Positions 1 through 8,898 of a stretch of DNA of 11,882 nt are shown in pieces. Source of the DNA: an uncultured Lachnospiraceae bacterium (GTDB lineage Bacteria; Bacillota; Clostridia; Lachnospirales; Lachnospiraceae). How positions within the stretch are numbered: the first letter of the stretch is position 1; each line of letters begins with the position of its first letter. The stretch is taken from positions 1 to 11,882 of the forward strand of contig CAJUIS010000042.1 in assembly GCA_910586645.1 (NCBI GenBank), given 5' to 3'. Below the pieces are notes generated by a model. It was not told the origin of the DNA. It searched no databases and saw only the letters and a program-made list of their open reading frames with translations. The translations under genes and the position numbers were made by a program.

Positions 1-88
1 CTCCACCGGACGTTATCCGGCATCCTGCCCTGTGAAGCCCGGACTTTCCTCACCTCAAAATTTCAAGGCGCGATCATCTGCCCTACTT
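1..88 (-). ncRNA. rnpB: RNase P RNA, class A-like, 5' part (runs off the left edge)
   Basis: On the minus strand this reads a leader AAGTAGGGCAGATGATCGCG, then GAGGAAAGTCCGGGCTTCA, then AGGGCAGGATGCCGG. GAGGAAAGTCCGGGCT followed by an AGGGCAG...GCC(G)GATAACG(T)C block is the conserved 5' core (P4 strand and nearby helices) of bacterial class A RNase P RNA, the ribozyme that trims tRNA 5' leaders. Only about the first 88 bases are present and the rest lies beyond position 1. The exact 5' end is estimated. It begins about 17 bases after the kinase stop, so its promoter should lie in the kinase 3' end, but I see no convincing one. Confidence 0.9.
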
Positions 89-104
89 ATTTTTTTTGAC
101 TTTT

Positions 105-1763
105 TTAAACATGAAATGCGCTTCCGCCGATAAATTCCCTTAAAATGGAATTGTCCGCAATCTTTTCGGGCGGCACCGGCAGAAAATAATCCAGAAATTT
201 TAAAAGGCGTTTTGCCTCCCAATACTCAGGAGCGTCCCTGTCAATGGAGAACAAAAGCGGTTCCGCGTAGATTTTTAAAACGGCAAGCTCATAAATCAGC
301 GCCGAATTAAACATAATGTCCGCACTGTCCTGAAACGGAAAAATGTATTTTTCCTCTCCGCGCCTTACCGAATTCCACATGGCAATCGTCTTCTGCGCCG
401 TCGTATCCCTGGTTCGCGCGTCTCTGACAATGCGTCTTATCAGACGTCCATCCGTCGTCGGCATATAATTATGCTCGTCAATATTGATCTGCGTCAGCGC
501 GCTGATAAAAATTTTAAACTTGCTTTCCCTGGGAAGGGTATAGGAAAGCTTGTCGTTTAATCCGTGGATTCCTTCTATGACAAGTATGTCATCCTGTCCA
601 AGACGCAGTTCTTTTTCTTTGTACTCGCGTTTTCCCGTCTTAAAATTAAACGACGGCATGGAAACTGTTTCTCCCTGCAGAAGAAGCGACATATCCCTGT
701 TAAACTGCGCAACGTCAAGAGCCTCCAGGCATTCAAAATCAAATTTTCCATCTTCATCCCTTGGCGCCAGCTCTCTGTCCAGATAATAATTGTCCAAAGA
801 AAGCGGGTGCGGCTTTAACCCAAGAGAGGAAAGCTGTATGGAAAGGCGGTGTGAAAACGTTGTCTTTCCGGAAGAAGACGGCCCCGCAATCATCACGAAC
901 TTACAGTCGTCCCTGGCGGCAATCATATTTGCCATCTGTCCGATTCTCTGCTCCATCAAAGCTTCCTGCACCATAATGATCTGCTGTATCCTGCCGGATG
1001 CAATGGCGTTATTTAACGCCCCTACCGTATCAACGCCCATCGTATGCCCCCACTCCCTGGAGCGGCTAAGCGTCTCGGCATATTTCTCGGAAGGTTTAAA
1101 CGCCGCAACTTCTTTTGGATTCTCATTCGGAAACATCAAAACAAATCCGCCCGCATACGGCTGCAGATCAAAATATTTCAGATATCCGGTATGCGCCGCC
1201 ATATATCCATAAAAATAATCCCCGTAATCGTCCAGAGAATAGATATTCACTTTAGAACTTCTGCGGTAACGGAACAGGCATTCCTTTTCCGGCATCCCGT
1301 ATCTGCGAAACAGTTCCACCGCATCGTCTGTCTTTACGCTATATTTAAAAATCGGAATCTTTTCATCCGCCATGCGAAGCATTTCTTTTTTCAGCTTCAG
1401 AAGAAATTCTTCATCCGGGCTGCCATAGTCGGGCAGCTCGCAGTAATATGCCTGACTGATGCAGTACATCACACGTACAAAAGATTTGCCGCCCAGTATA
1501 TTTTGCAGAGCCTTCTGCATCAGAAGCGTCACGCTTCTGCGGTACGCCTTCCTTCCCGTCTTATCCGCCGTTGTAATAAAAGCGACTTCTCCTTCTTTCT
1601 TTGCCTTCTTATGTAATTCACACAGACGGTGATTTACGGATACCAGAATAATGTCGTCTTTATAATCCTTCTGGTATTCCTTTGCAATCGTAAGAAACTG
1701 CGTGCCCCTTTCATACTGCCTTTCCTCCCCATGGATTTTCAGAATAATTTTCTCTTCTCCCAT
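105..1763 (-). CDS. TGS-domain nucleoside kinase (uridine kinase/phosphoribulokinase-like P-loop)
   Basis: A 552-residue cytosolic protein. The N-terminal ~65 residues resemble a TGS (ThrRS/GTPase/SpoT) domain. A middle region resembles the second additional domain of threonyl-tRNA synthetases. The C-terminal half is a uridine-kinase-type P-loop domain: Walker A GPSSSGKT at about 294-301, a SLDNYYLD substrate segment at about 322-329, and VIEGIHGLN at about 396-404. The family is inferred to phosphorylate a nucleoside, but the true substrate is not established for this long fused form, which is common in Clostridia and Thermotogae. ATG 1763 was chosen because AGGGGG sits seven bases upstream, overlapping the stop of the gene before it. 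A TTG at 1784 would lengthen the product by 7 residues but has no good ribosome site. It is the last protein gene of the run before rnpB. Confidence 0.88.
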   Translation of the reverse strand: MGEEKIILKIHGEERQYERGTQFLTIAKEYQKDYKDDIILVSVNHRLCELHKKAKKEGEVAFITTADKTGRKAYRRSVTLLMQKALQNILGGKSFVRVMYCISQAYYCELPDYGSPDEEFLLKLKKEMLRMADEKIPIFKYSVKTDDAVELFRRYGMPEKECLFRYRRSSKVNIYSLDDYGDYFYGYMAAHTGYLKYFDLQPYAGGFVLMFPNENPKEVAAFKPSEKYAETLSRSREWGHTMGVDTVGALNNAIASGRIQQIIMVQEALMEQRIGQMANMIAARDDCKFVMIAGPSSSGKTTFSHRLSIQLSSLGLKPHPLSLDNYYLDRELAPRDEDGKFDFECLEALDVAQFNRDMSLLLQGETVSMPSFNFKTGKREYKEKELRLGQDDILVIEGIHGLNDKLSYTLPRESKFKIFISALTQINIDEHNYMPTTDGRLIRRIVRDARTRDTTAQKTIAMWNSVRRGEEKYIFPFQDSADIMFNSALIYELAVLKIYAEPLLFSIDRDAPEYWEAKRLLKFLDYFLPVPPEKIADNSILREFIGGSAFHV

Positions 1764-1773
1764 AACGTTCCCC

Positions 1774-2556
1774 CTAAATGACAAGATATGGAAATGCCGT
1801 TTCCTGTGCGGTCACTTCTGCTTCCCTGCAGTGTTTCTCCAGATATTCTTTGATATAGGGCACAAAAATATGTTCCAGTCCATAATGCCCGGCATCAATT
1901 ATGCAAAGCCCCTGCGCAACGGCGTCAATCCCGTCGTGATGATCGATATCGCCTGTAATCAGCACATCCGCGCCCCGCAGCAGGGCATTGCGGATTTCAC
2001 TTTTTCCGGAGCCGGGAGAAATGGACGCCCGCTTTAAAAACTGCTTTGGATTCCCAAACACTTTTACCCGCTCCAGAGAAAACGCCGCTTTTACAAATGC
2101 AGCGCAGTGTTCTAACGTCATTGGCTCCATCAGCGCCCCCACTCTGCCGATTCCTTCTTCTTTTCCTTCTACAACTGCCGTCACGTCCAAAACGGAGGAA
2201 TCTTCCAGCCCCAGTATGGCCGCCGATAAATCCGCCATCCCTTTTACGTCAAAATTCGTATGCATGGCATAATAAACAATATCGTTCTGTATCAGTTTGA
2301 TCAGCCTTCTTCCAATAAAATCCTCCGTGACAATCCTCTTTATCCCTTTAAAAATCAACGGATGGTGCGTCAGCAGCAAGTCCGCCTCCAGTTGAACCGC
2401 CGCGTCCACTGCTTCGTCCGTGGCGTCTAATGCAACATAGATTTTTTTCACTTCTTTTTTGGGGTTTCCAGCCAAAAGCCCCACATTATCCCATTCCAGG
2501 GCATAAGATTCGGGAGACTGTTCCTTTAAGATTCCAATCACTTCTTCAGCAATCAC
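1774..2556 (-). CDS. Nif3/YqfO-like dinuclear metal-centre protein (short form)
   Basis: A 260-residue Nif3-family protein. Visible motifs are WDNVGL (22-27), LLTHHPL with His64/His65, HTNFD with His99/Asp103, GDIDHH with His206/His207, and DAGHYGLE with His224/Glu228. These are the ligands that hold two metal ions in family structures, which form toroidal hexamers. The molecular role is not settled. Some members are reported as GTP cyclohydrolase-type or as companions of TrmK, which fits the neighbour here. The length matches forms lacking the central PII-like insert. The start is GTG at 2556, preceded by a strong AAAGGAGG. It overlaps the trmK stop by 11 bases, so translation is probably coupled. 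Confidence 0.92.
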   Translation of the reverse strand: MIAEEVIGILKEQSPESYALEWDNVGLLAGNPKKEVKKIYVALDATDEAVDAAVQLEADLLLTHHPLIFKGIKRIVTEDFIGRRLIKLIQNDIVYYAMHTNFDVKGMADLSAAILGLEDSSVLDVTAVVEGKEEGIGRVGALMEPMTLEHCAAFVKAAFSLERVKVFGNPKQFLKRASISPGSGKSEIRNALLRGADVLITGDIDHHDGIDAVAQGLCIIDAGHYGLEHIFVPYIKEYLEKHCREAEVTAQETAFPYLVI

Positions 2557-3283
2557 TTTGACGCTCCTCCTTTCGATACTCCAATGCGTCGCGGATGCAG
2601 GAAAGCTCTTCTTTGATTTCTCTCCTGCGTTCCCGCACAGCTCTGCCTTCCTGCCGCATAAGTTTTTCTAAAATTTCCTTATACTGTCTTTCTCTATGCA
2701 AAAGAAAACTTCTCCATACGTCATTTCCGCCATAAAATCCCGGTTCACCAAAGCGGTATACCATCTGCCATTCTTTCTTTGCATACGAAGGGCTCTTTTT
2801 CTTTTTGTCCATAGGAATATGCATCATGGAATAATATTTGCCATCCTCTAAAACCATGTCTTCCCGATCTATGACATATCCTTTCTCATACAGATATCTG
2901 CGTACCTTATCCATTTCAGACTGCGGCTGCAAAATAAGCTCTTTTGCGGAGGCAATCACTTCTTCTCCCTCTCTTAATATGTGCAGCGTCACCCCGCCGC
3001 CCATCCCCGCAATTAGAACCGAATCCGCTTCTCCCTTTTCAAGAGCCGCGGCGCCGTCCGAAAGCCGCAGGGTTATGTAGTCACCCAAGCCATGCGCTTC
3101 CACGTGTTCTCTGGCGCGCAGCAGGGGACCGCTTCCGATATCCATTGCAAACGCCCGCCGTATGCGTCCGGTTTTCAAAAGATAAATCGGAACATATGCA
3201 TGATCTGTCCCGATATCCGCCAATACGGAACCTTCCGTTACCATGTCTGCAAGATGCAGCAGTCTCTGTGAAAGATTTTTCAT
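2546..3283 (-). CDS. trmK: tRNA (adenine22-N1)-methyltransferase
   Basis: A 245-residue TrmK/YqfN-family protein. It has a Rossmann-type SAM-binding motif ADIGTDHAYVPIYL (22-35), an acidic motif II region (AMDIGSGPLL, 46-55), the family signature LIAGMGGG (90-97), and LILQPQSE at about 116. A charged C-terminal helical part follows, as in B. subtilis TrmK. The enzyme methylates N1 of A22 in the D-arm region of class II tRNAs (Ser, Leu, Tyr) in Firmicutes. It starts only four bases after the rpoD stop with no clear Shine-Dalgarno sequence, so it probably depends on ribosomes finishing rpoD. The rpoD-trmK-nif3-like order is conserved across Firmicutes. Confidence 0.93.
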   Translation of the reverse strand: MKNLSQRLLHLADMVTEGSVLADIGTDHAYVPIYLLKTGRIRRAFAMDIGSGPLLRAREHVEAHGLGDYITLRLSDGAAALEKGEADSVLIAGMGGGVTLHILREGEEVIASAKELILQPQSEMDKVRRYLYEKGYVIDREDMVLEDGKYYSMMHIPMDKKKKSPSYAKKEWQMVYRFGEPGFYGGNDVWRSFLLHRERQYKEILEKLMRQEGRAVRERRREIKEELSCIRDALEYRKEERQSDC

Positions 3284-3287
3284 AAAA

Positions 3288-4445
3288 CTACTCTAAATAA
3301 TCTTTTAATTTACGGCTTCTGCTTGGGTGACGCAGTTTACGCAGCGCTTTGGCTTCAATCTGGCGGATCCGCTCTCTTGTAACGTTAAATTCTTTTCCCA
3401 CTTCCTCCAAAGTCCTTGCGCGCCCGTCTTCCAACCCAAACCGCAGCGTCAGCACCTTCTGCTCACGTTCCGTCAAAGTTCCAAGCACTTCCTGAAGCTG
3501 CTCTTTTAACAGCGTAAACGCAGCCGCATCCGCAGGAATGGGGACATTGTCATCCTGAATAAAATCACCAAGATGGCTGTCTTCCTCTTCTCCGATCGGC
3601 GTCTCTAAAGAAACCGGCTCCTGGGAAATTTTTAAAATTTCACGTACGCGCTCAACCGGCATAAACATCTCTTCCGCAATCTCCTCCGGAGTAGGCTCGC
3701 GTCCCAGCTCCTGCAAAAGCTGCCTGCTGACGCGGATTAATTTGTTAATCGTCTCCACCATATGCACCGGGATCCGGATTGTCCTCGCCTGATCTGCAAT
3801 CGCTCTCGTAATCGCCTGGCGAATCCACCACGTCGCATATGTGGAAAATTTGTATCCCTTACGGTAATCAAACTTCTCTACCGCTTTAATCAGCCCTAAA
3901 TTCCCTTCCTGAATCAAATCCAAAAACAGCATTCCGCGGCCCACATAACGTTTGGCAATCGATACGACAAGACGCAGATTCGCCTCTGCAAGACGTTTTT
4001 TTGCCTCCTGGTCCCCAAGCTCCATACGCTTCGCAAGCTCAATCTCCTCTTCCGCGCTTAAAAGCGGCACTTTGCCGATTTCTTTTAAATACATACGCAC
4101 CGGATCTTCGATATTGACGCCGTCCGGCACGGAAAGATCGATTTTCTCAACCTCGATTTCGTCTTCTTCCGTAATTAAAATATCGTCGTCGTCGTCACTG
4201 ATGCGGAGCACGTCAATATTATTGGATTCCAGACAGTCTAAAATCTTCTCGAACTCTTCTGCATTCAATTCCATCTTCTGGAAAAAATCATTGATTTCCT
4301 GATATTCCAGAATATTTTTTTTCTTTTTTGCAAGTTCGACAAGTTCTTTTAATTTTGCATTTAATTTTTCCGCTCTTGCCGCCCTGCTTGCGGCGGCAGC
4401 GTCTTCTGCAGGAATTTTTGCGGCTTTACTTTTCTTTTCTTCCAT
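3288..4445 (-). CDS. rpoD: Primary RNA polymerase sigma factor (sigma A/sigma 70)
   Basis: A 385-residue housekeeping sigma factor. In order: a Lys/Ala-rich N-terminus; region 1.1 (about 28-95) ending in an acidic run (RISDDDDDILITEED); region 1.2 (DPVRMYLKEIGKVPLLS, 114-130); region 2 with the -10 reader FDYRKGYKFSTYATWWIRQAI at 192-212; region 3 (PVHMVETINKL); and region 4.2 with its helix-turn-helix (NVTRERIRQIEAKALRKLRHPS, about 354-375), which reads the -35. It directs core RNA polymerase to most growth promoters. All regions are intact and the size is typical of Firmicutes SigA. The ribosome site GAGAGGAAGG lies just upstream of ATG 4445. Linkage to dnaG is the classic Firmicutes macromolecular-synthesis arrangement. 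Confidence 0.98.
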   Translation of the reverse strand: MEEKKSKAAKIPAEDAAAASRAARAEKLNAKLKELVELAKKKKNILEYQEINDFFQKMELNAEEFEKILDCLESNNIDVLRISDDDDDILITEEDEIEVEKIDLSVPDGVNIEDPVRMYLKEIGKVPLLSAEEEIELAKRMELGDQEAKKRLAEANLRLVVSIAKRYVGRGMLFLDLIQEGNLGLIKAVEKFDYRKGYKFSTYATWWIRQAITRAIADQARTIRIPVHMVETINKLIRVSRQLLQELGREPTPEEIAEEMFMPVERVREILKISQEPVSLETPIGEEEDSHLGDFIQDDNVPIPADAAAFTLLKEQLQEVLGTLTEREQKVLTLRFGLEDGRARTLEEVGKEFNVTRERIRQIEAKALRKLRHPSRSRKLKDYLE

Positions 4446-4481
4446 GTTTCCTTCCTCTCATAGTTCGTTACTATTCTGTCC

Positions 4482-6284
4482 TTATTCGATAGAAATATGC
4501 AATTTTTCCAGTTGTTCCAGCCTGCGCCTGTCTTCTACAAGCCGCTGTAAGCCAGACAAATCGGTCGGATCCAGATTTGCCGATTGGCAGTCAATGCTGT
4601 TTCGCTTCACCCGGACAACAGTCTCCTTCAGCGCTTTTTCTCTTTCCGCCTCTGTCTCAACATCAAAAATTCTCGCATTAAACAATGCGGCAATTTCTCT
4701 CTGTTCCTCTTTCCCCTCAAACATATCCGCAATTTTAGCCGGATTTGTCTTTCCCGTCGTTTCGAACTGCTCATAGAGGGCTTCTGCGGCTTTTTGGTAA
4801 ATCTCTTCCGTAAAATCCGACGGCATAATATATTGTTTGACAACCGAAAACAAACGGGCGTCTTCTATCAGCCATGTCAAAAGCAGTTTCTGCGACCGCT
4901 TCATGCCGTCTTCTTTTTTTCTGCCTTCCGTCCCTGGCGCCCGTTCCGCTCTCTGTGCATTTGCGTCCGGCAGGCGCTTCTTTGGCGCATATCCTTTCAC
5001 TCCCATGGAAAATACCAGCTTCTGAAGCTTTTCAAACCCAATCTGATATTTTTCCGCAATGGCTTTGATATAATTTTCACGCTCCAGTTCCTCGGTAAAT
5101 TCCAAAAGGCGCTTTGCCGTCTCATTATAAAACGCCGTCCTGCCCTGCGGATCTTTTAAATCATACTGGCGCTCTAAAATACGGATTTCAAACAGAAAGC
5201 TGTTCTCCGCTCCGTCAATTCTCTTTTGAAATTCATCCGCTCCAAGTGCCTTTATAAATTCATCCGGATCTTTATAAGGATTCAAATCAATGACTTTCGT
5301 CATAATTCCAACGTCTTTTAAAATCGGTATCGCCCTTAAGGCTGCCCGGACTCCCGCGCCGTCACTGTCGTAGGTCAGATAAACTTCCTTTGTGTAACGC
5401 TTTAAAAGCCCTGCATGCCCGCTCGTCAAAGACGTTCCGAGCGATGCCGCCGCATTGTCAAACCCTGCCTGGTGCAGCGCAATCACATCCATATATCCTT
5501 CGCACAAAAGAATCTGCGGCGATTTTGACGCCCTTGCAAAATTCATGCCGTACAGATTCCTGCTTTTGTCAAAAATCTTTGTTTCAGGCGAATTTAAATA
5601 CTTCGGCTCCCCGTCTCCCATAACGCGGCCTCCAAAGCCTATGACCTTTCCCCGCACATCCATAATCGGAAACATCGCCCTGTTCCAGAATTTATCACGG
5701 CTCCCCTTTCGTTCATCATACGCAATCAGCCCGCTTTCTTTCAGAAGGCCGTCTTCATATCCCTTCTTCTTAAGATAACGGTACAAATCATCGCTGAACT
5801 TGTCCGAATACCCAAGCCCGAATCTGCGCATTGTCTCATCCGAAAGCCCTCGTCTCTTAAAATACGCAAAAGCCGTCTGTCCATGTACGCTGCGCAAAAG
5901 CATATAATAATATTTCCCGGCCTCCCTGTTCACCTCAAAAAGCTTCCTTTTCCGGTCGTCTTCCCGTTTCACAGAAAACGGCTCTTCTTTTTGGGGAAGC
6001 GCAATGCCCGCCCGTTTCGCCAGCTCCTGCACTGCCTCCGAAAACGTAAAATTTTCATATTCCATCAAAAAATGAAATACGTCTCCTCCCGCGCCGCATC
6101 CGTAACAGTAATACATATTTTTTCCCGGCGTCACAGAAAACGACGGCGTCTTTTCGTTATGAAACGGACAAAGCCCAAAGTAAACGCTCCCTCTTTTTTC
6201 CAGTTTGACATAACCGGAAATGACTTCTGCAATAGGATTTCTGGATCGGACTTCTTCAATCAGATCTTCGGAATAAAAGGGCAT
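4482..6284 (-). CDS. dnaG: DNA primase
   Basis: A 600-residue replicative primase that makes RNA primers at the fork with the DnaB helicase. The N-terminal CHC2 zinc-binding domain shows Cys39, His42, Cys60 and Cys63 (CPFHNEKTPSF ... YYCYGCGAGGD). The RNA polymerase core (about 120-250) contains FGGRVMGDGEPKYLNSPET. The TOPRIM catalytic domain carries Glu262 in EGYMD and the Asp306-x-Asp308 pair in YDSDGAG, the metal-binding residues. The remaining ~150 residues fit the helical helicase-binding domain, which is poorly conserved. ATG 6284 is preceded by AAAGGGGG at good spacing. It lies 24 bases after the dgt stop and 36 bases before rpoD. Nothing is broken or unusual. Confidence 0.98.
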   Translation of the reverse strand: MPFYSEDLIEEVRSRNPIAEVISGYVKLEKRGSVYFGLCPFHNEKTPSFSVTPGKNMYYCYGCGAGGDVFHFLMEYENFTFSEAVQELAKRAGIALPQKEEPFSVKREDDRKRKLFEVNREAGKYYYMLLRSVHGQTAFAYFKRRGLSDETMRRFGLGYSDKFSDDLYRYLKKKGYEDGLLKESGLIAYDERKGSRDKFWNRAMFPIMDVRGKVIGFGGRVMGDGEPKYLNSPETKIFDKSRNLYGMNFARASKSPQILLCEGYMDVIALHQAGFDNAAASLGTSLTSGHAGLLKRYTKEVYLTYDSDGAGVRAALRAIPILKDVGIMTKVIDLNPYKDPDEFIKALGADEFQKRIDGAENSFLFEIRILERQYDLKDPQGRTAFYNETAKRLLEFTEELERENYIKAIAEKYQIGFEKLQKLVFSMGVKGYAPKKRLPDANAQRAERAPGTEGRKKEDGMKRSQKLLLTWLIEDARLFSVVKQYIMPSDFTEEIYQKAAEALYEQFETTGKTNPAKIADMFEGKEEQREIAALFNARIFDVETEAEREKALKETVVRVKRNSIDCQSANLDPTDLSGLQRLVEDRRRLEQLEKLHISIE

Positions 6285-6308
6285 ATTCCATTCCCCCTTT
6301 TCTATGCT

Positions 6309-7322
6309 TTAATAGCCGTCCACCTGCCATGCCTGCGGCAGAAAATATTCTTCAAATTTTGTAATCGCATACTGATCTGTCATTCCGGATATATAATCGC
6401 AGACGATGCGGTCTTTCTTTTCCCCTTCTTCCAGCATTCTGGTATATTTCTCCGGAATCAAATCCAGATGTTCCAGATAATGATAATAAAGCTGCTTTAG
6501 CAATTTCCTCGCTTTATCCTCTTCCCCCTTTGCAATGGGATTTTTATAAACATGCTGAAACATAAAACGGCGCAGCTCGTGCATGGCTTCTTCCACTTCT
6601 TTTGACATTCTGATGTCGTCTCTGCCTATACTGTTTGTAATTATATTATGTATCAGGGTATCCAATCGTTCCCTGGTCGTATATCCAAGCGTACGGCAAA
6701 GTTCTTTTGGAATATCTTCTTTCACCATAATCTGCGCGCGGATGGCATCGTCAATGTCATGGTTGATGTAAGCGATTTTATCCGACAGACGGACAATTCT
6801 GCCTTCTAATGTATGCGGCGTTGTCCTCGTCTGATGATTCAAAATGCCATCCTTAACTTCCCATGTCAGATTCAGCCCTTCTCCGTTTTTCTCCAGCTTC
6901 TCCACAATCCTCACACTCTGCTCATTATGACGGAATCCATCTTCACAAAGCGAATCCAATACATACTCTCCCGCATGGCCGAACGGCGTATGCCCAAGAT
7001 CATGTCCAAGCGCAATCGCTTCCACAAGATCCTCATTCAGCCGGAGCGCCTTCGCTATCGTCCTTGCATTCTGAGAAACCTCCAGCGTATGCGAAAGTCT
7101 TGTGCGGTAATGATCCCCTTTTGGCGTCAGAAATACCTGCGTCTTATTCTTAAGACGGCGAAATGCCTTGCTGTGCAGAATCCGGTCCCGGTCTCTCTGA
7201 AAAACCGGCCGGATATCGCAGGGTTCTTCTTCTCTCTCCCTTCCCTTTGTGTGGATGCTCAGAGTCGCATAGGGGCTTAACGTCTCCTGTTCCATTCTTT
7301 CGATCTTCTCACGGATTGTCAC
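6309..7322 (-). CDS. dgt: Deoxyguanosinetriphosphate triphosphohydrolase-like HD protein
   Basis: A 337-residue HD-superfamily dNTPase of the dGTPase type, which cleaves dNTPs to deoxynucleoside and triphosphate and so affects the dNTP pool. The metal-binding set is visible: His78 in RTRLSHTLEV, His107-Asp108 in GHDLGHTPFGHAGE, and Asp181 in RLSDKIAYINHDIDD. The N-terminal arginine-rich RDRDRILHSKAFRRLKNKTQVF is typical. The start is uncertain. AGGAGG at 7332-7337 lies eight bases from GTG 7322, which I prefer; GTG 7331 abuts it. Only 24 bases separate it from dnaG. The substrate preference is not readable from the sequence. Confidence 0.93.
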   Translation of the reverse strand: MTIREKIERMEQETLSPYATLSIHTKGREREEEPCDIRPVFQRDRDRILHSKAFRRLKNKTQVFLTPKGDHYRTRLSHTLEVSQNARTIAKALRLNEDLVEAIALGHDLGHTPFGHAGEYVLDSLCEDGFRHNEQSVRIVEKLEKNGEGLNLTWEVKDGILNHQTRTTPHTLEGRIVRLSDKIAYINHDIDDAIRAQIMVKEDIPKELCRTLGYTTRERLDTLIHNIITNSIGRDDIRMSKEVEEAMHELRRFMFQHVYKNPIAKGEEDKARKLLKQLYYHYLEHLDLIPEKYTRMLEEGEKKDRIVCDYISGMTDQYAITKFEEYFLPQAWQVDGY

Positions 7323-7412
7323 ATCACACACCTCCTGTATAATGTAAACTTTCTGTATAAATTTCTTTTTTCCTTTTTTTCTTACAAATTTTTTACCTGC
7401 AAAATTTTTGAA

Positions 7413-7436
7413 GGGAACCGAAAAACTTCGATTCCC
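7413..7436 (-). terminator. Hairpin after the chemoreceptor gene (weak terminator)
   Basis: On the minus strand GGGAA-t-CGAA ... TTCG-g-TTCCC forms a 9-pair stem with one mismatch and a short T-containing loop, 10 bases after the chemoreceptor stop. It is followed by TTCAAAAATTTT, a broken T-run, so termination is probably partial. This separates the chemoreceptor transcript from the dgt-dnaG-rpoD run. Confidence 0.5.
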
Positions 7437-7446
7437 ATGTCTTTTC

Positions 7447-8760
7447 TTATTTCAGCTCCTTCTCTTTGTCTGTCTCAAACAGCTCCATCCCTTTTTTCAG
7501 CTCCTGCATGGCGCACGCTGTCTCTTTGGCGCATCCTGCGATAGCTTTCGTTCTGTCTGACGCGCCGGCCGTCAGGTCTGCCGCATCCTTTGCGCTTTTT
7601 CCGGAAAGTCCGGCCAGAGCCCTGATTGCTTCCACAGATTCCAAAACGCCGCCCGCCGATTCAAACAATTCATCCGACGTCCTCTTAAAATCAAATGCCA
7701 GCCTGCTTACATCTTCTGCGTCGCTGCTGTAATCTTCCGCCATACTGCAGAAAAAAGCAAAATCCGACATCACTTTCGTATCCACAAAATCCAAAAGCCC
7801 CTCGGCATTTCTCTTTAATGCGGAAACGGCAGATGCGACTCCTCCCGCCACCCACTGTATATTTTCCACATTCTTTCTGGACTTTTCGGCAAGCCTGCGG
7901 ATTTCATTCGCGACAACGGAAAAGCCCTGTCCGGCCTGTCCGGCTCTTGCCGCTTCAATGCCCGCGTTCAACGCCAGAAGATTCGTCTTTTCCGTAATCT
8001 CCATAATGGAATCCGCCAGCACGGAAATGTCTTCCGTCACCCGCATATTTTCCAGAGCGCACAGCAGGCGATCCCTGATGTCCTCCTGATCCTGCCTTGC
8101 CGTTTCCCATTTTTCCGCTGCCGTCTCTTTTGCCTCTGCCGCGCGCGTATAGACAGAATTTGCCTGCCCTGTGCCGCTTTGCACCCGCAGCGCCATATTC
8201 CCCGCTGCCGCCTGAATCTCTCCGGATAAACGATTCGCCTCTTCCGAAGCACTTAACGCCTTCTGCATAAGAGACTCCATTTCCGACATCTTTTCAGAAA
8301 TGCCCGCCAGCTTGCCAAAAAGCGCATCCGCATTCGCCTGAATGCTGTCCGCCGTCCGGCACGCGCCAAGCGCCCCCTTCTGCGCTTCTTCCAAAAAAGC
8401 TCCCGTATTCTGACAGATTGTTTCAATATATCCGGCTATCCGCTCAAAATCTTCCCCACATCCCGACACGCCGCGTCCGGATTTTGTTTGAAACGACCCT
8501 TTCGACAGTCTCTCCAGCTCTTTTTCAACAGCTTCCAGCGGATTTGCCACGGAACGGATGGCCAATGCAAAAAAAATACCTGTCACAAGCATAAAAACAA
8601 TGACAGCCGCCAAAAACAATGTCCGCTGCATGGGATATGCTTCTGTTTCACTGTAAATCCTGCCCATCCCGTAGATTCCAAAAAACAGGCTGCATACAAA
8701 AGCAAACATAACAGCCGCCCATACTGCATATAATTTCGTTCGTACCCTGAGATTTTTCAT
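7447..8760 (-). CDS. Methyl-accepting chemotaxis-like transducer without an extracellular sensor domain
   Basis: A 437-residue membrane protein. Two hydrophobic helices (about 10-32 and 46-68) are separated by only ~13 residues, so almost nothing is exposed outside. A HAMP-like linker region follows, then long coiled coil. The signalling tip is clear at about 259-292: TNLLALNAGIEAARAGQAGQG followed by FSVVANEIRRLAEKS, close to the consensus that contacts CheA and CheW. It could tune motility, or belong to a non-motility signalling array. With no external ligand domain it probably senses a membrane or cytoplasmic cue (inference). ATG 8760 has AAAAGGA about nine bases upstream. It has its own promoter and lies upstream of dgt in the same direction. 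Confidence 0.9.
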   Translation of the reverse strand: MKNLRVRTKLYAVWAAVMFAFVCSLFFGIYGMGRIYSETEAYPMQRTLFLAAVIVFMLVTGIFFALAIRSVANPLEAVEKELERLSKGSFQTKSGRGVSGCGEDFERIAGYIETICQNTGAFLEEAQKGALGACRTADSIQANADALFGKLAGISEKMSEMESLMQKALSASEEANRLSGEIQAAAGNMALRVQSGTGQANSVYTRAAEAKETAAEKWETARQDQEDIRDRLLCALENMRVTEDISVLADSIMEITEKTNLLALNAGIEAARAGQAGQGFSVVANEIRRLAEKSRKNVENIQWVAGGVASAVSALKRNAEGLLDFVDTKVMSDFAFFCSMAEDYSSDAEDVSRLAFDFKRTSDELFESAGGVLESVEAIRALAGLSGKSAKDAADLTAGASDRTKAIAGCAKETACAMQELKKGMELFETDKEKELK

Positions 8761-8803
8761 ATTGTCTATCCTTTTCGCCTACCTTGATACTTCCATAAAA
8801 ACG

Positions 8804-8832
8804 CATATAGCCATTGTAAAACGAAGCGTCAA
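8804..8832 (-). promoter_or_regulatory. Sigma-A-type promoter of the chemoreceptor gene
   Basis: Minus strand TTGACG (8827-8832), 17-base spacer, TATATG (8804-8809). It lies 44 bases upstream of ATG 8760 and just downstream of the terminator at 8850-8898, so the gene has an insulated transcription start. No SigD-type (TAAA/GCCGATAT) box is evident. Confidence 0.6.
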
Positions 8833-8849
8833 AACTGACAACCCCCGAA

Positions 8850-8898
8850 AACAAAAAAATAGCAACAAACCTTCGCTTTACAGGATTTATCGCTATTT
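8850..8898 (-). terminator. Intrinsic terminator after the left tRNA-Leu 3' fragment
   Basis: On the minus strand AAATAGCGATAAATCC pairs with GGTTTGTTGCTATTT, about 15 pairs including G-U pairs, arms spanning 8857-8898, followed by a T-run (TTTTTTTG, 8852-8859). It starts two bases after the tRNA 3' end at 8901, as expected for a tRNA gene terminator. It is probably the original chromosomal tRNA-Leu terminator. Confidence 0.75.

Noticed and set aside
790..1616. Plus-strand open frames of 140 and 190 codons
   Set aside because: They lie antisense to the well-supported nucleoside kinase gene, with no ribosome sites and unlikely composition.
4446..4481. Promoter or regulatory hairpin (ATAGT...ACTAT) between dnaG and rpoD
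   Set aside because: Five-base arms only and no promoter boxes; a short intergenic gap in an operon explains it.
4584..5159. Plus-strand 191-codon open frame opposite dnaG
   Set aside because: Antisense shadow of the primase C-terminal coding region.
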